Positions 45,751 to 56,750 of a stretch of 64,000 bases of DNA are shown one piece after another. The notes under the pieces were generated by a model, which did no database searches, had not been told where the DNA came from, and saw only the letters and a list, made by a program, of their open reading frames with translations. The DNA is from Calendula officinalis. Its lineage: Eukaryota; Streptophyta; Magnoliopsida; Asterales; Asteraceae. Each line of letters starts with the position of its first letter. Position 1 is the first letter of the stretch. The position numbers were made by a program, and so were the translations under genes. The stretch lies in the NCBI GenBank assembly GCA_963853835.1, contig OY970829.1:31955764-32019763 (forward strand). Direction: 5' to 3'.

Positions 45751-45983
45751 GAAATATGTCCCGCTCTTTATTATCTTATACACCAACAGTGTTGCATGCT
45801 AGGAAGGCTAAACATGTGCTAAGGATCCAAACGGCCCAACCGTGCGCCACCCGCCGTCTCCTAGCCCCGGCAGGCCCACGTCCCCACGCCCTCCCCCGCA
45901 CGCCCGTCTCATTGTTCACGCACCACCCACGGTCGCAACCGTGACCACCCCGGGACGTAGGGGAAAAAAACGAAACAAAAAGA

Positions 45984-46102
45984 TGGGTGCAACACGAGGA
46001 CTTCCCAGGGTGTCACCCATCCTAGTACTACTCTCGCCCAAGCACGCTTAACTGCGGAGTTCTGATGGGATCCGGTGCATTAGTGCTGGTATGATGGCAC
46101 CC
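45984..46102 (-). rRNA. 5S rRNA gene 134
   Basis: 119 nt. Variants C119A, C92A, G7C. Confidence 0.93.
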
Positions 46103-46334
46103 GAAATATGTCCCGCTCTTTATTATCTTATACACCAACAGTGTTGCATGCTAGGAAGGCTAAACATGTGCTAAGGAGCCAAACGGCCCAACCGTGCGCC
46201 ACCCGCCGTCTCCTAGCCCCGGCAGGCCCACGTTCCCACGCCCTCCCCCGCACGCCCGTCCCTTGTTCACGCACCACCCACGGTCGCAACCGTGACCACC
46301 CCGGGACGCAGGGGAAAAAAACGAAACAAAAAGA

Positions 46335-46412
46335 GGGGTGCAACACGACGACTTCCCAGGGGGTCACCCATCTGATGGGATCCGGTGCATTAGTGCTGGT
46401 ATGATCGGACCC
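46335..46412 (-). pseudogene. 5S rRNA pseudogene 135, 41-nt deletion
   Basis: 78 nt; 41-81 deleted, C105G, G5C. Confidence 0.95.
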
Positions 46413-46644
46413 GAAATATGTCCCGCTCTTTATTATCTTATACACCAACAGTGTTGCATGCTAGGAAGGCTAAACATGTGCTAAGGAGCCAAACGGCCCA
46501 ACCGTGCGCCACCCGCCGACTCCTAGCCCCGGCAGGCCCACGTCCCCACGCCCTCCCCCGCACGCCCGTCCCCTTGTTCACACACCACCCACGGTCGCAA
46601 CCGTGACCACACCGGGACGCAGGGGAAAAAACGAAACAAAAAGA

Positions 46645-46763
46645 GGGGTGCAACACGAGGACTTCCCAGGGGGTCACCCATCCTAGTACTACTCTCGCCC
46701 AAGCACGCTTAACTGCGGAGTTCTGATGGGATCCGGTGCATTAGTGCTGGTATGATCGCACCC
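46645..46763 (-). rRNA. 5S rRNA gene 136, consensus
   Basis: 119 nt, identical to consensus. Confidence 0.97.
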
Positions 46764-46995
46764 GAAATATGACCCGCTCTTTATTATCTTATACACCAAC
46801 AGTGTTGCATGCTAGGAAGGCTAAACATGTGCTAAGGAGCCAAACGGCCCAACCGTGCGCCACCCCCCGTCTCCTAACCCCGGCAGGCCCACGTCCCCAC
46901 GCCCTCCCACGCACGCTCGTCCCCTTTTTCTAGCACCACCCACGGTCGCAACCGTGACCACTTCGGGACGCAGGAAAAAAAACGAAACAAAAAGA

Positions 46996-47114
46996 GGGGT
47001 GCAACACGAGGACTTCCCAGGGGGTCACCCATCCTAGTACTACTCTCGCCCAAGCACGCTTAACTGCGGAGTTCTGATGGGATCCGGTGCATTAGTGCTG
47101 GTATGATCGCACCC
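46996..47114 (-). rRNA. 5S rRNA gene 137, consensus
   Basis: 119 nt, identical to consensus. Confidence 0.97.
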
Positions 47115-47347
47115 GAAATATGTCGCGCTCTTTATTATCTTATACGCCAACAGTGTTGCATGCTAGGAAGGCTAAACATGTGCTAAGGGGCCAAACGGCC
47201 CAACCGTGCGCCACCCCCCCGTCTCCTAGCCCCGGCAGGCCCACGTCCCCACGCCGTCCCCCGCACGCTCGTCCCCTTTTTCACGCACCACCCACGGTCG
47301 CAACCGTGACCACCCCGGGACGCAGGGGAAAAAACGAAACAAAAAGA

Positions 47348-47466
47348 GGGTTGCAACACGAGGACTTCCCAGGGGGTCACCCATCCTAGTACTACTCTCG
47401 CCCAAGCACGCTTTACTGCGGAGTTCTAATGGGATACGGTGCATTAGTGCTGGTATGATCGCACCC
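47348..47466 (-). rRNA. 5S rRNA gene 138
   Basis: 119 nt. Variants C116A, U53A, C39U, G31U. Confidence 0.92.
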
Positions 47467-47552
47467 GAAATATGTCCCGCTCTTTATTATCTTATATACC
47501 AACAGTGTTGCATGCTAGGAAGGCTAAACATGTGCTAAGGGGCCAAACGGCC

Positions 47553-47600
47553 CAATCGTGCGCCACCCGCCGTCTCCAATCGTGCGCCACCCGCCGTCTC
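47553..47600. repeat. 24-bp spacer duplication
   Basis: Copy B equivalent of the duplication at 36.5 kb. Confidence 0.9.
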
Positions 47601-47723
47601 CTAGCCCCGGCAGGCCTACGTTCCCACGCCCTCCCCCGCACGCCCGTCCCTTGTTCACGCACCACCCACGGTCGCAACTGTGACCACCCCGGGACGCAGG
47701 GGAAAAAAAACGAAACAAAAAGA

Positions 47724-47842
47724 GGGGTGCAACACGAGGACTTCCCAGGGGGTCACCCATCCTAGTACTACTCTCGCCCCAGCACGCTTAACTGCGGAGT
47801 TCTGATGGGATCCGGTGCATTAGTGCTGGTATGATCGCACAA
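47724..47842 (-). rRNA. 5S rRNA gene 139
   Basis: 119 nt, 376-bp unit. Variants U63G, G2U, G1U. Confidence 0.92.
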
Positions 47843-48076
47843 GAAGTATCTCCCGCTCTTTATTATCTTATACACCAACAGTGTTGCATGCTAGGAAGGC
47901 TAAACATGTGCTAAGGAGCCAAACGGCCCAACCGTGCGCCACCCGCCGTCTCCTAGCCCCGGCAGGCCCACATTCCCACGCCCTCCCCCGCACGCCCGTC
48001 CCCTTGTTCACGTACCACCCACGGTCGTAACCGTGACCACCCCGGGACGCAGGGGAAAAAGAACGAAACAAAAAGA

Positions 48077-48195
48077 GGGATGCAACACGAGGCCTTCCCA
48101 GGGGGTCACCCATCCTAGTACTACTCTCGCCCAAGCACGCTTAACTGCAGAGTTCTGATGGAATCCGGTGCATTAGTGCTGGTATGATCGCACCC
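48077..48195 (-). rRNA. 5S rRNA gene 140
   Basis: 119 nt. Variants C116U, U103G, C47U, C34U; -1 is T. Confidence 0.91.
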
Positions 48196-48407
48196 AAAAT
48201 ATGTCCCGCTCTTTATTATCTTATACACCAACAGTGTTGCATGCTAGGAAGGCTAAACATGTGCTAAGGGGCCAAACGGCCCAACCGTGCGCCACCCGCC
48301 GTCTCCTAGCCCTGGCAGGCCCACGTCCCCACGCCCTCCCCCGCACGCTCGTCCCCTTGTTCACGCACCACCCCGGGACGCAGGGGAAAAAAAACGAAAC
48401 AAAAAGA
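48196..48407. other. spacer lacking the inverted repeat
   Basis: Copy B equivalent with the same 22-bp deletion, near 48365-48375. Confidence 0.85.
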
Positions 48408-48526
48408 GGGGTGCAACACGAGGACTTCCGAGGGGGTCAACCATCCTAGTACTACTCTCGCTCTAGCACGCTTAACTGCGGAGTTCTGATGGGAGCCGGT
48501 GCATTAGTGCTGGTATGATCGCACCC
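48408..48526 (-). rRNA. 5S rRNA gene 141
   Basis: 119 nt. Variants G97C, G87U, G65A, U63A, A32C. Confidence 0.91.
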
Positions 48527-48759
48527 GAAATATGTTCCGCTCTTTATTATCTTATACACCAACAGTGTTGCATGCTAGGAAGGCTAAACATGTGCTAAGG
48601 AGCCAAACGGCCCCACCGTGCGCCACCCGCCGTCTCCTAGCCCCGGCAGGCCCACGTCCCCACGCCCTCCCCCGCACGCCCATCCCCTTGTTCACGCACC
48701 ACCCACGGTCGCAACCGTGACCACCCCGGGACGCAGGGGAAAAAAACGAAACAAAAAGA

Positions 48760-48878
48760 GGGGTGCAACACGAGGACTTCCCAGGGGGTCACCCATCCTA
48801 GTACTACTCTCGCCCAAGCACGCTTAACTGCGGAATTCTGATGGGATCCGGTGCATTAGTGCTGGTATGATCGCACCC
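48760..48878 (-). rRNA. 5S rRNA gene 142
   Basis: 119 nt. Variant C44U; -1 is T. Unlike gene 110 its terminator flank is normal. Confidence 0.94.
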
Positions 48879-49110
48879 AAAATATGTCCCGCTCTTTATT
48901 ATCTTATACACCAACAGTGTTGCATGCTAGGAAGGCTAAACATGTGCTAAGGAGCCAAACGGCCCAACCGTGCGCCACCCGCCGTCTCCTAGCCCCGGCA
49001 GGCCCACGTTCCCACGCCCTCCCCCGCACGCCCGTCCCTTGTTCACGCACCACCCACGGTCGCAACCGTGACCACCCCGGGACGCAGGGGAAAAAAACGA
49101 AACAAAAAGA

Positions 49111-49188
49111 AGGGTGCAACACGACGACTTCCCAGGGGGTCACCCATCTGATGGGATCCGGTGCATTAGTGCTGGTATGATCGGACCC
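49111..49188 (-). pseudogene. 5S rRNA pseudogene 143, 41-nt deletion
   Basis: 78 nt; 41-81 deleted, C105G, G5C, plus C119U. Confidence 0.95.
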
Positions 49189-49420
49189 GAAATATGTCCC
49201 GCTCTTTATTATCTTATACACCAACAGTGTTGCATGCTAGGAAGGCTAAACATGTGCTAAGGAGCCAAACGGCCCAACCGTGCGCCACCCGCCGTCTCCT
49301 AGCCCCGGCAGGCCCACGTCCCCACGCCCTCCCCCGCACGCCCGTCCCCTTGTTCACGCACCACCCACGGTCGCAACCGTGACCACCCCGGGACGCAGGG
49401 GAAAAAACGAAATAAAAAGA

Positions 49421-49539
49421 GGGGTGCAACACGAGGACTTCCCAGGGGGTCACCCATCCTAGTACTACTCTCGCCCAAGCACGCTTTACTGCGGAGTTCT
49501 GATGGGATACGGTGCATTAGTGCTGGTATGATCGCACCC
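49421..49539 (-). rRNA. 5S rRNA gene 144
   Basis: 119 nt. Variants U53A, G31U. Confidence 0.94.
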
Positions 49540-49772
49540 GAAATATGTCCCGCTCTTTATTATCTTATACACCAACATTGTTGCATGCTAGGAAGGCTAA
49601 ACATGTGCTAAGGAGCCAAACGGCCCAACCGTGCGCCACCCGCCGTCTCCTAGCCCCGGCAGGCCCACGTTCCCACGCCCTCCCCCGCACGCTCGTCCCC
49701 TTGTTCACGCACCACCCACGGTCGCAACCGTGACCACCCCGGGACGCAGGGGAAAAAAACGAAACAAAAAGA

Positions 49773-49891
49773 GGGGTGCAACACGAGGACTTCCCAGGGG
49801 GTCACCCATCCTAGTACTACTCTCGCCCAAGCACGCTTAACTGCGGAGTTCTGATGGGATCCGGTGCATTAGTGCTGGTATGATCGCACCC
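49773..49891 (-). rRNA. 5S rRNA gene 145, consensus
   Basis: 119 nt, identical to consensus. Confidence 0.97.
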
Positions 49892-50123
49892 GAAATATGT
49901 CCCGCTCTTTATTATCTTATACACCAACAGTGTTGCATGCTAGGAAGGCTAAACATGTGCTAAAGAGCCAAACGGCCCAACCGTACGCCACCCGCCGTCT
50001 CCTAGCCCCGGCAGGCCCACGTTCCCACGCCCTCCCCCGCACGCCCGTCCCTTGTTCACGCACCACCCAAGGTCGCAACCGTGACCACCCCGGGACGCAG
50101 GGGAAAAAAACGAAACAAAAAGA

Positions 50124-50201
50124 GGGGTGCAACACGACGACTTCCCAGGGGGTCACCCATCTGATGGGATCCGGTGCATTAGTGCTGGTATGATCGGACC
50201 C
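50124..50201 (-). pseudogene. 5S rRNA pseudogene 146, 41-nt deletion
   Basis: 78 nt; 41-81 deleted, C105G, G5C. Last of the 13 copies in the window. Confidence 0.95.
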
Positions 50202-50433
50202 GAAATATGTCCCGCTCTTTATTATCTTATACACCAACAGTGTTGCATGCTAGGAAGGCTAAACATGTGCTAAGGAGCCAAACGGCCCAACCGTGCGCCA
50301 CCCGCCGTCTCCTAGCCCCGGCAGGCCCACGTCCCCACGCCCTCACCCGCACGCCCGTCCCCTTGTTCACGCACCACCCACGGTCGCAACCGTGACCACC
50401 CCGGGACGCAGGGGAAAAAACGAAACAAAAAGA

Positions 50434-50552
50434 GGGGTGCAACACGAGGACTTCCCAGGGGGTCACCCATCCTAGTACTACTCTCGCCCAAGCACGCTTA
50501 ACTGCGGAGTTCTGATGGGATCCGGTGCATTAGTGCTGGTATGATCGCACCC
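50434..50552 (-). rRNA. 5S rRNA gene 147, consensus
   Basis: 119 nt, identical to consensus; TATA element is TGTAA. Confidence 0.96.
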
Positions 50553-50786
50553 GAAATATGACCCGCTCTTTATTATCTTACACACCAACATTGTTGAATG
50601 CTAGGAAGGCTAAACATGTGCTAAGGGGCCAAACGGCCCAACCGTGCGCCACACGCCGTCTCCTAGCCCCGGCAGGCCCACGTCCCCACGCCCTCCCCCG
50701 CACGCTCGTCCCCTTGTTCACGCACCACCCACGGTCGCAACCTTGACCACCCCGGGACGCAGGGGAAAAAAAACGAAACAAAAAGA

Positions 50787-50905
50787 GGGGTGCAACACGA
50801 GGACTTCCCAGGGGGTCACCCATCCTAGTACTACTCTCGTCCAAGCACGCTTAACTGCGGAGTTCTGATGGGATCCGGTGCATTAGTGCTGGTATGATCG
50901 CACAA
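50787..50905 (-). rRNA. 5S rRNA gene 148
   Basis: 119 nt. Variants G66A, G2U, G1U. Confidence 0.93.
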
Positions 50906-51139
50906 GAAATATGTCCCGCTCTTTATTATCTTATACACCAACAGTGTTGCATGCTAGGAAGGCTAAACATGTGCTAAGGAGCCAAACGGCCCAACCGTGC
51001 GCCACCCGCCGTCTCCTAGCCCCGGCAGGCCCACGTTCCCACGCCCTCCCCCGCACGCCCGTCCCCTTGTTCACGCACCACCCACGGTCGCAACCGTGAC
51101 CACCCCGGGACGCAGGGGAAAAAGAACGAAACAAAAAGA

Positions 51140-51258
51140 GGGGTGCAACACGAGGACTTCCCAGGGGGTCACCCATCCTAGTACTACTCTCGCCCAAGCA
51201 CGCTTAACTGCGAAGTTCTGATGGGATCCGGTGCATTAATGCTGGTATGATCGCACCT
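51140..51258 (-). rRNA. 5S rRNA gene 149
   Basis: 119 nt. Variants C46U, C20U, G1A. Confidence 0.93.
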
Positions 51259-51491
51259 GAAATATGTCCCGCTCTTTATTATCTTATACACCAACAGTGT
51301 TGCATGCTAGGAAGGCTAAACATGTGCTAAGGAGCCAAACAGCCCAACCGTGCGCCACCCGTCGTCTCCTAGCCCCGGCAGGCCCACGTTCCCACGCCCT
51401 CCCCCGCACGCCCGTCCCCTTGTTCACGCACCACCCACGGTCGCAACCGTGACCACCCCGAGACGCAGGGGAAAAAAACGAAACAAAAAGA

Positions 51492-51610
51492 GGGGTGCAA
51501 CACGAGGACTTCCCAGGGGGTCACCCATCCTAGTACTACTCTCTCTCAAGCACGCTTAACTGCGGAGTTCTGATGGAATCCAGTACATTAGTGCTGGTAT
51601 GATCGCACCC
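51492..51610 (-). rRNA. 5S rRNA gene 150
   Basis: 119 nt. Variants C67A (private), G65A, C34U, C29U, C26U. Confidence 0.91.
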
Positions 51611-51844
51611 GAAATATGTCCCGCTCTTTATTATCTTATACACCAACAGTGTTGCATGCTAGGAAAGCTAAACATGTGCTAAGGAGCCAAACGGCCCAAC
51701 CGTGCGCCACCCGCCGTCTCCTAGCCCCGGCAGGCCCACGTTCCCACGCCCTCCCCCGCACGCCCGTCCCCTTGTTGAAGCACCACCCACGGTCGCAACC
51801 GTGACCACCCCGGGACGCAGGGGAAAAAAAACGAAACAAAAAGA

Positions 51845-51963
51845 GGGGTGCAACACGAGGACTTCCCAGGGGGTCACCCATCCTAGTACAACTCTCGCCC
51901 AAGCACGCTTAACTGCGGAGTTCTGATGGGATCCGGTGCATTAGTGCTGGTATGAACGCACCC
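51845..51963 (-). rRNA. 5S rRNA gene 151
   Basis: 119 nt. Variants A74U, A8U. Confidence 0.94.
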
Positions 51964-52196
51964 GAAATATCTCCCGCTCTTTATTATCTTATACACCAAC
52001 AGTGTTGCATGCTAGTAAGGCTAAACATGTGCTAAGGGGCCAAACGGCCCAACCGTGCGCCACCCCCCGTCTCCTAGCCCCGGCAGGCCCACGTCCCCAC
52101 GCCCTCCCCCGCACGCTCGTCCTCTTTTTCACGCACCACCCACGGTCGCAACCGCGACCACTTCGGGACGCAGGAAAAAAAAACGAAACAAAAACA

Positions 52197-52315
52197 GGGG
52201 TGCAACACGAGGACTTCCCAGGGGGTCACCCATCCTAGTACTACTCTCGCACAAGCACGCTTAACTGCGGAGTTCTGATTGGATCCGGTGCATTAGTGCT
52301 GGTATGATCGCACCC
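52197..52315 (-). rRNA. 5S rRNA gene 152
   Basis: 119 nt. Variants G65U, C36A. Confidence 0.94.
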
Positions 52316-52547
52316 GAAATATGTCCCGCTCTTTATTATCTTATACACCAACAGTGTTGCATGCTAGGAAGGCTAAACATGTGATACGGGGCCAAACGGC
52401 CCAACCGTGCACCACCCGCCGTCTCCTAGCCCCGGCAGGCCCACGTTCCCACGCCCTCCCCCGCATGCCCGTCCCCTTGTTCACGCACCACCCACGGTCG
52501 CAACCGTGACCACCCCGGGACGCAGGGAAAAAAACGAAATAAAAAGA

Positions 52548-52666
52548 GCGGTGCAACACGAGGACTTCCCAGGGGGTCACCCATTCTAGTACTACTCTCG
52601 CCCAAGCACGCTTAACTGCGGAGTTCTGATGGGATCCGGTGCATTAGTGCTGGTATGATCGCACCC
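52548..52666 (-). rRNA. 5S rRNA gene 153
   Basis: 119 nt. Variants C118G, G82A. Confidence 0.94.
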
Positions 52667-52898
52667 GATATATGTCCCGCTCTTTAATATCTTATACACC
52701 AACAGTGTTGCATGCTAGTAAGGCTAAACATGTGCTAAGGGGCCAAACGGCCCAACCGTGCGCCACCCCCCGTCTCCTAGCCCCGGCAGGCCCACGTCCC
52801 CACGCCCTCCCACGCACGCTCGTCCCCTTTTTCACGCACCACCCACGGTCGCAACCGTGACCACCCCGGGACGCAGGGGAAAAAACGAAACAAAAAGA

Positions 52899-53016
52899 GG
52901 GGTGCAACACGAGGACTTCCCGGGGGTCACCCATCCTAGTACTACTCTCGCCCAAGCACGCTTAACTGCGGAGTTCTGATGGGATCCGGTGCATTAGTGC
53001 TGGTATGATCGCACCC
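52899..53016 (-). rRNA. 5S rRNA gene 154 (118 nt)
   Basis: 118 nt: U96 is missing; -1 is T. Confidence 0.92.
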
Positions 53017-53248
53017 AAAATATGTCCCGCTCTTTATTATCTTATACGCCAACAGTGTTTCATGCTAGGAAGGCTAAACATGTGCTAAGGGGCCAAACGG
53101 CCCAACCGTGCGCCACCCCCCGTCTCCTAGCCCCGGCAGGCCCACGTCCCCACGCCCTCCCCCGCACGCTCGTCCCATTTTTCACGCACCACCCACGGTC
53201 GCAACCGTGACCACCCCGGGACGCAGGGGAAAAAACGAAACAAAAAGA

Positions 53249-53367
53249 GGGGTGCAACACGAGGACTTCCCAGGGGGTCACCCATCCTAGTACTACTCTC
53301 GCACAAGCACGCTTAACTGCGGAGTTCTGATGGGATACGGTGCATTAGTGCTGGTATGATCGCACCC
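53249..53367 (-). rRNA. 5S rRNA gene 155
   Basis: 119 nt. Variants G65U, G31U. Confidence 0.94.
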
Positions 53368-53600
53368 GAAATATTTCCCGCTCTTTATTATCTTATACAC
53401 CAACAGTGTTGCATGCTAGGAAGGCTAAACATGTGCTAAGGGGCCAAACGGCCCAACCGTGCGCCACCCGCCGTCTCCTAGCCCCGGCAAGCCCACGTTC
53501 CCACGCCCTCCCCCGCACGCCCGTCCCCTTGTTCTCGCACCACCCACGGTCGCAACCGTGACCACCCCGGGACGCAGGGGAAAAAAACGAAACAAAAAGA

Positions 53601-53719
53601 GCGGTGCAACTCGAGGACTTCCCAGGGGGTCACCCATCCTAGTACTACTCTCGCCCAAGCACGCTTAACTGCGGAGTTCTGATGGGATCCGGTGCATTAG
53701 TGCTAGTATGATCGCACCG
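53601..53719 (-). rRNA. 5S rRNA gene 156
   Basis: 119 nt. Variants C118G, U109A, C15U, G1C. Confidence 0.92.
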
Positions 53720-53945
53720 GAAATATATCCCGCTCTTTATTATCTTATACACCAACAGTGTTGCATGCTAGGAAGGCTAAACATGTGCTAAGGAGCCAAA
53801 CGGCCCAACCGTGCGCCACCCGCCGTCTCCTAGCCCCGGCAGGCCCACGTCCTCCCCCGCACGCCCGTCCACTTGTTCACGCACCACCCACGGTCGCAAC
53901 CGTGACCACCCCGGGACGCAGGGGAAAAAGAACGAAACAAAAAGA

Positions 53946-54064
53946 GGGGTGCAACACGAGGACTTCCCAGGGGGTCACCCATCCTAGTACTACTCTCGCC
54001 CAAGCACGCTTAACTGCGAAGTTCTGATGGGATCCGGTGCATTAATGCTGGTATGATCGCACCT
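53946..54064 (-). rRNA. 5S rRNA gene 157
   Basis: 119 nt. Variants C46U, C20U, G1A. Confidence 0.93.
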
Positions 54065-54297
54065 GAAATATGTCCCGCTCTTTATTATCTTATACACCAA
54101 CAGTGTTGCATGCTAGGAAGGCTAAACATGTGCTAAGGAGCCAAACAGCCCAACCGTGCGCCACCCGTCGTCTCCTAGCCCCGGCAGGCCCACGTTCCCA
54201 CGCCCTCCCCCGCACGCCCGTCCCCTTGTTCACGCACCACCCACGGTCGCAACCGTGACCACCCCGAGACGCAGGGGAAAAAAACGAAACAAAAAGA

Positions 54298-54416
54298 GGG
54301 GTGCAACACGAGGACTTCCCAGGGGGTCACCCATCCTAGTACTACTCTCGCTCAAGCACGCTTAACTGCGGAGTTCTGATGGAATCCAGTACATTAGTGC
54401 TGGTATGATCGCACCC
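54298..54416 (-). rRNA. 5S rRNA gene 158
   Basis: 119 nt. Variants G65A, C34U, C29U, C26U. Confidence 0.92.
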
Positions 54417-54650
54417 GAAATATGTCCCGCTCTTTATTATCTTATACACCAACAGTGTTGCATGCTAGGAAAGCTAAACATGTGCTAAGGAGCCAAACGG
54501 CCCAACCGTGCGCCACCCGCCGTCTCCTAGTCCCGGCAGGCCCACGTTCCCACGCCCTCCCCCGCACGCCCGTCCCCTTGTTGAAGCACCACCCACGGTC
54601 GCAACCGTGACCACCCCGGGACGCAGGGGAAAAAAAACGAAACAAAAAGA

Positions 54651-54769
54651 GGGGTGCAACACGAGGACTTCCCAGGGGGTCACCCATCCTAGTACAACTC
54701 TCGCCCAAGCACGCTTAACTGCGGAGTTCTGATGGGATCCGGTGCATTAGTGCTGGTATGAACGCACCC
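54651..54769 (-). rRNA. 5S rRNA gene 159
   Basis: 119 nt. Variants A74U, A8U. Confidence 0.94.
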
Positions 54770-55002
54770 GAAATATCTCCCGCTCTTTATTATCTTATAC
54801 ACCAACAGTGTTGCATGCTAGTAAGGCTAAACATGTGCTAAGGGGCCAAACGGCCCAACCGTGCGCCACCCCCCGTCTCCTAGCCCCGGCAGGCCCACGT
54901 CCCCACGCCCTCCCCCGCACGCTCGTCCTCTTTTTCACGCACCACCCACGGTCGCAACCGCGACCACTTCGGGACGCAGGAAAAAAAAACGAAACAAAAA
55001 CA

Positions 55003-55121
55003 GGGGTGCAACACGAGGACTTCCCAGGGGGTCACCCATCCTAGTACTACTCTCGCACAAGCACGCTTAACTGCGGAGTTCTGATTGGATCCGGTGCATT
55101 AGTGCTGGTATGATCGCACCC
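55003..55121 (-). rRNA. 5S rRNA gene 160
   Basis: 119 nt. Variants G65U, C36A. Confidence 0.94.
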
Positions 55122-55353
55122 GAAATATGTCCCGCTCTTTATTATCTTATACACCAACAGTGTTGCATGCTAGGAAGGCTAAACATGTGATACGGGGCCA
55201 AACGGCCCAACCGTGCACCACCCGCCGTCTCCTAGCCCCGGCAGGCCCACGTTCCCACGCCCTCCCCCGCATGCCCGTCCCCTTGTTCACGCACCACCCA
55301 CGGTCGCAACCGTGACCACCCCGGGACGCAGGGAAAAAAACGAAATAAAAAGA

Positions 55354-55472
55354 GCGGTGCAACACGAGGACTTCCCAGGGGGTCACCCATTCTAGTACTA
55401 CTCTCGCCCAAGCACGCTTAACTGCGGAGTTCTGATGGGATCCGGTGCATTAGTGCTGGTATGATCGCACCC
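55354..55472 (-). rRNA. 5S rRNA gene 161
   Basis: 119 nt. Variants C118G, G82A. Confidence 0.94.
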
Positions 55473-55704
55473 GATATATGTCCCGCTCTTTAATATCTTA
55501 TACACCAACAGTGTTGCATGCTAGTAAGGCTAAACATGTGCTAAGGGGCCAAACGGCCCAACCGTGCGCCACCCCCCGTCTCCTAGCCCCGGCAGGCCCA
55601 CGTCCCCACGCCCTCCCACGCACGCTCGTCCCCTTTTTCACGCACCACCCACGGTCGCAACCGTGACCACCCCGGGACGCAGGGGAAAAAACGAAACAAA
55701 AAGA

Positions 55705-55822
55705 GGGGTGCAACACGAGGACTTCCCGGGGGTCACCCATCCTAGTACTACTCTCGCCCAAGCACGCTTAACTGCGGAGTTCTGATGGGATCCGGTGCAT
55801 TAGTGCTGGTATGATCGCACCC
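55705..55822 (-). rRNA. 5S rRNA gene 162 (118 nt)
   Basis: 118 nt: U96 is missing; -1 is T. Confidence 0.92.
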
Positions 55823-56054
55823 AAAATATGTCCCGCTCTTTATTATCTTATACGCCAACAGTGTTTCATGCTAGGAAGGCTAAACATGTGCTAAGGGGCC
55901 AAACGGCCCAACCGTGCGCCACCCCCCGTCTCCTAGCCCCGGCAGGCCCACGTCCCCACGCCCTCCCCCGCACGCTCGTCCCATTTTTCACGCACCACCC
56001 ACGGTCGCAACCGTGACCACCCCGGGACGCAGGGGAAAAAACGAAACAAAAAGA

Positions 56055-56173
56055 GGGGTGCAACACGAGGACTTCCCAGGGGGTCACCCATCCTAGTACT
56101 ACTTTCGCACAAGCACGCTTAACTGCGGAGTTCTGATGGGATACGGTGCATTAGTGCTGGTATGATCGCACCC
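56055..56173 (-). rRNA. 5S rRNA gene 163
   Basis: 119 nt. Variants G70A (private, intermediate element), G65U, G31U. Confidence 0.93.
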
Positions 56174-56406
56174 GAAATATTTCCCGCTCTTTATTATCTT
56201 ATACACCAACAGTGTTGCATGCTAGGAAGGCTAAACATGTGCTAAGGGGCCAAACGGCCCAACCGTGCGCCACCCGCCGTCTCCTAGCCCCGGCAAGCCC
56301 ACGTTCCCACGCCCTCCCCCGCACGCCCGTCCCCTTGTTCTCGCACCACCCACGGTCGCAACCGTGACCACCCCGGGACGCAGGGGAAAAAAACGAAACA
56401 AAAAGA

Positions 56407-56525
56407 GCGGTGCAACTCGAGGACTTCCCAGGGGGTCACCCATCCTAGTACTACTCTCGCCCAAGCACGCTTAACTGCGGAGTTCTGATGGGATCCGGTG
56501 CATTAGTGCTAGTATGATCGCACCG
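56407..56525 (-). rRNA. 5S rRNA gene 164
   Basis: 119 nt. Variants C118G, U109A, C15U, G1C. Confidence 0.92.
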
Positions 56526-56750
56526 GAAATATATCCCGCTCTTTATTATCTTATACACCAACAGTGTTGCATGCTAGGAAGGCTAAACATGTGCTAAGGA
56601 GCCAAACGGCCCAACCGTGCGCCACCCGCCGTCTCCTAGCCCCGGCAGGCCCACGTCCTCCCCCGCACGCCCGTCCACTTGTTCACGTACCACCCACGGT
56701 CGCAAACGTGAGCACCCCGGGACGCAGGGGAAAAAAACAAAACAAAAAGA

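Larger units (their letters stand above)
44594..46763. repeat. seven-gene module, copy 6
   Basis: Lies in copy B of the 11-kb block and matches copy 5. Confidence 0.85.
42225..53249. repeat. 11-kb higher-order block, copy B (32 units)
   Basis: Direct tandem copy of the preceding block. Differences I found are few and scattered: for example C29U only in the copy A gene at 34258, A90C only in the copy B gene at 45282, C94U only in the copy A gene at 40819, and C67A only in the copy B gene at 51492. Confidence 0.9.
51070..53875. repeat. 2.8-kb block, copy 1 (8 units)
   Basis: Eight units repeat at an offset of 2,806 bp. The left edge falls in the spacer near the TTGTTCACG word, where the upstream spacer types differ. 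Its first six genes also occur near 40.1-42.0 kb as part of copy A of the 11-kb block. Confidence 0.85.
53876..56681. repeat. 2.8-kb block, copy 2 (8 units)
   Basis: Tandem copy of the preceding eight units. The gene series (G1A), (C34U C29U C26U), (A74U A8U), (G65U C36A), (C118G G82A), (U96 deleted), (G65U G31U), (C118G U109A C15U) is repeated exactly in order. Matching ends inside the spacer near 56.68 kb. Confidence 0.85.
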
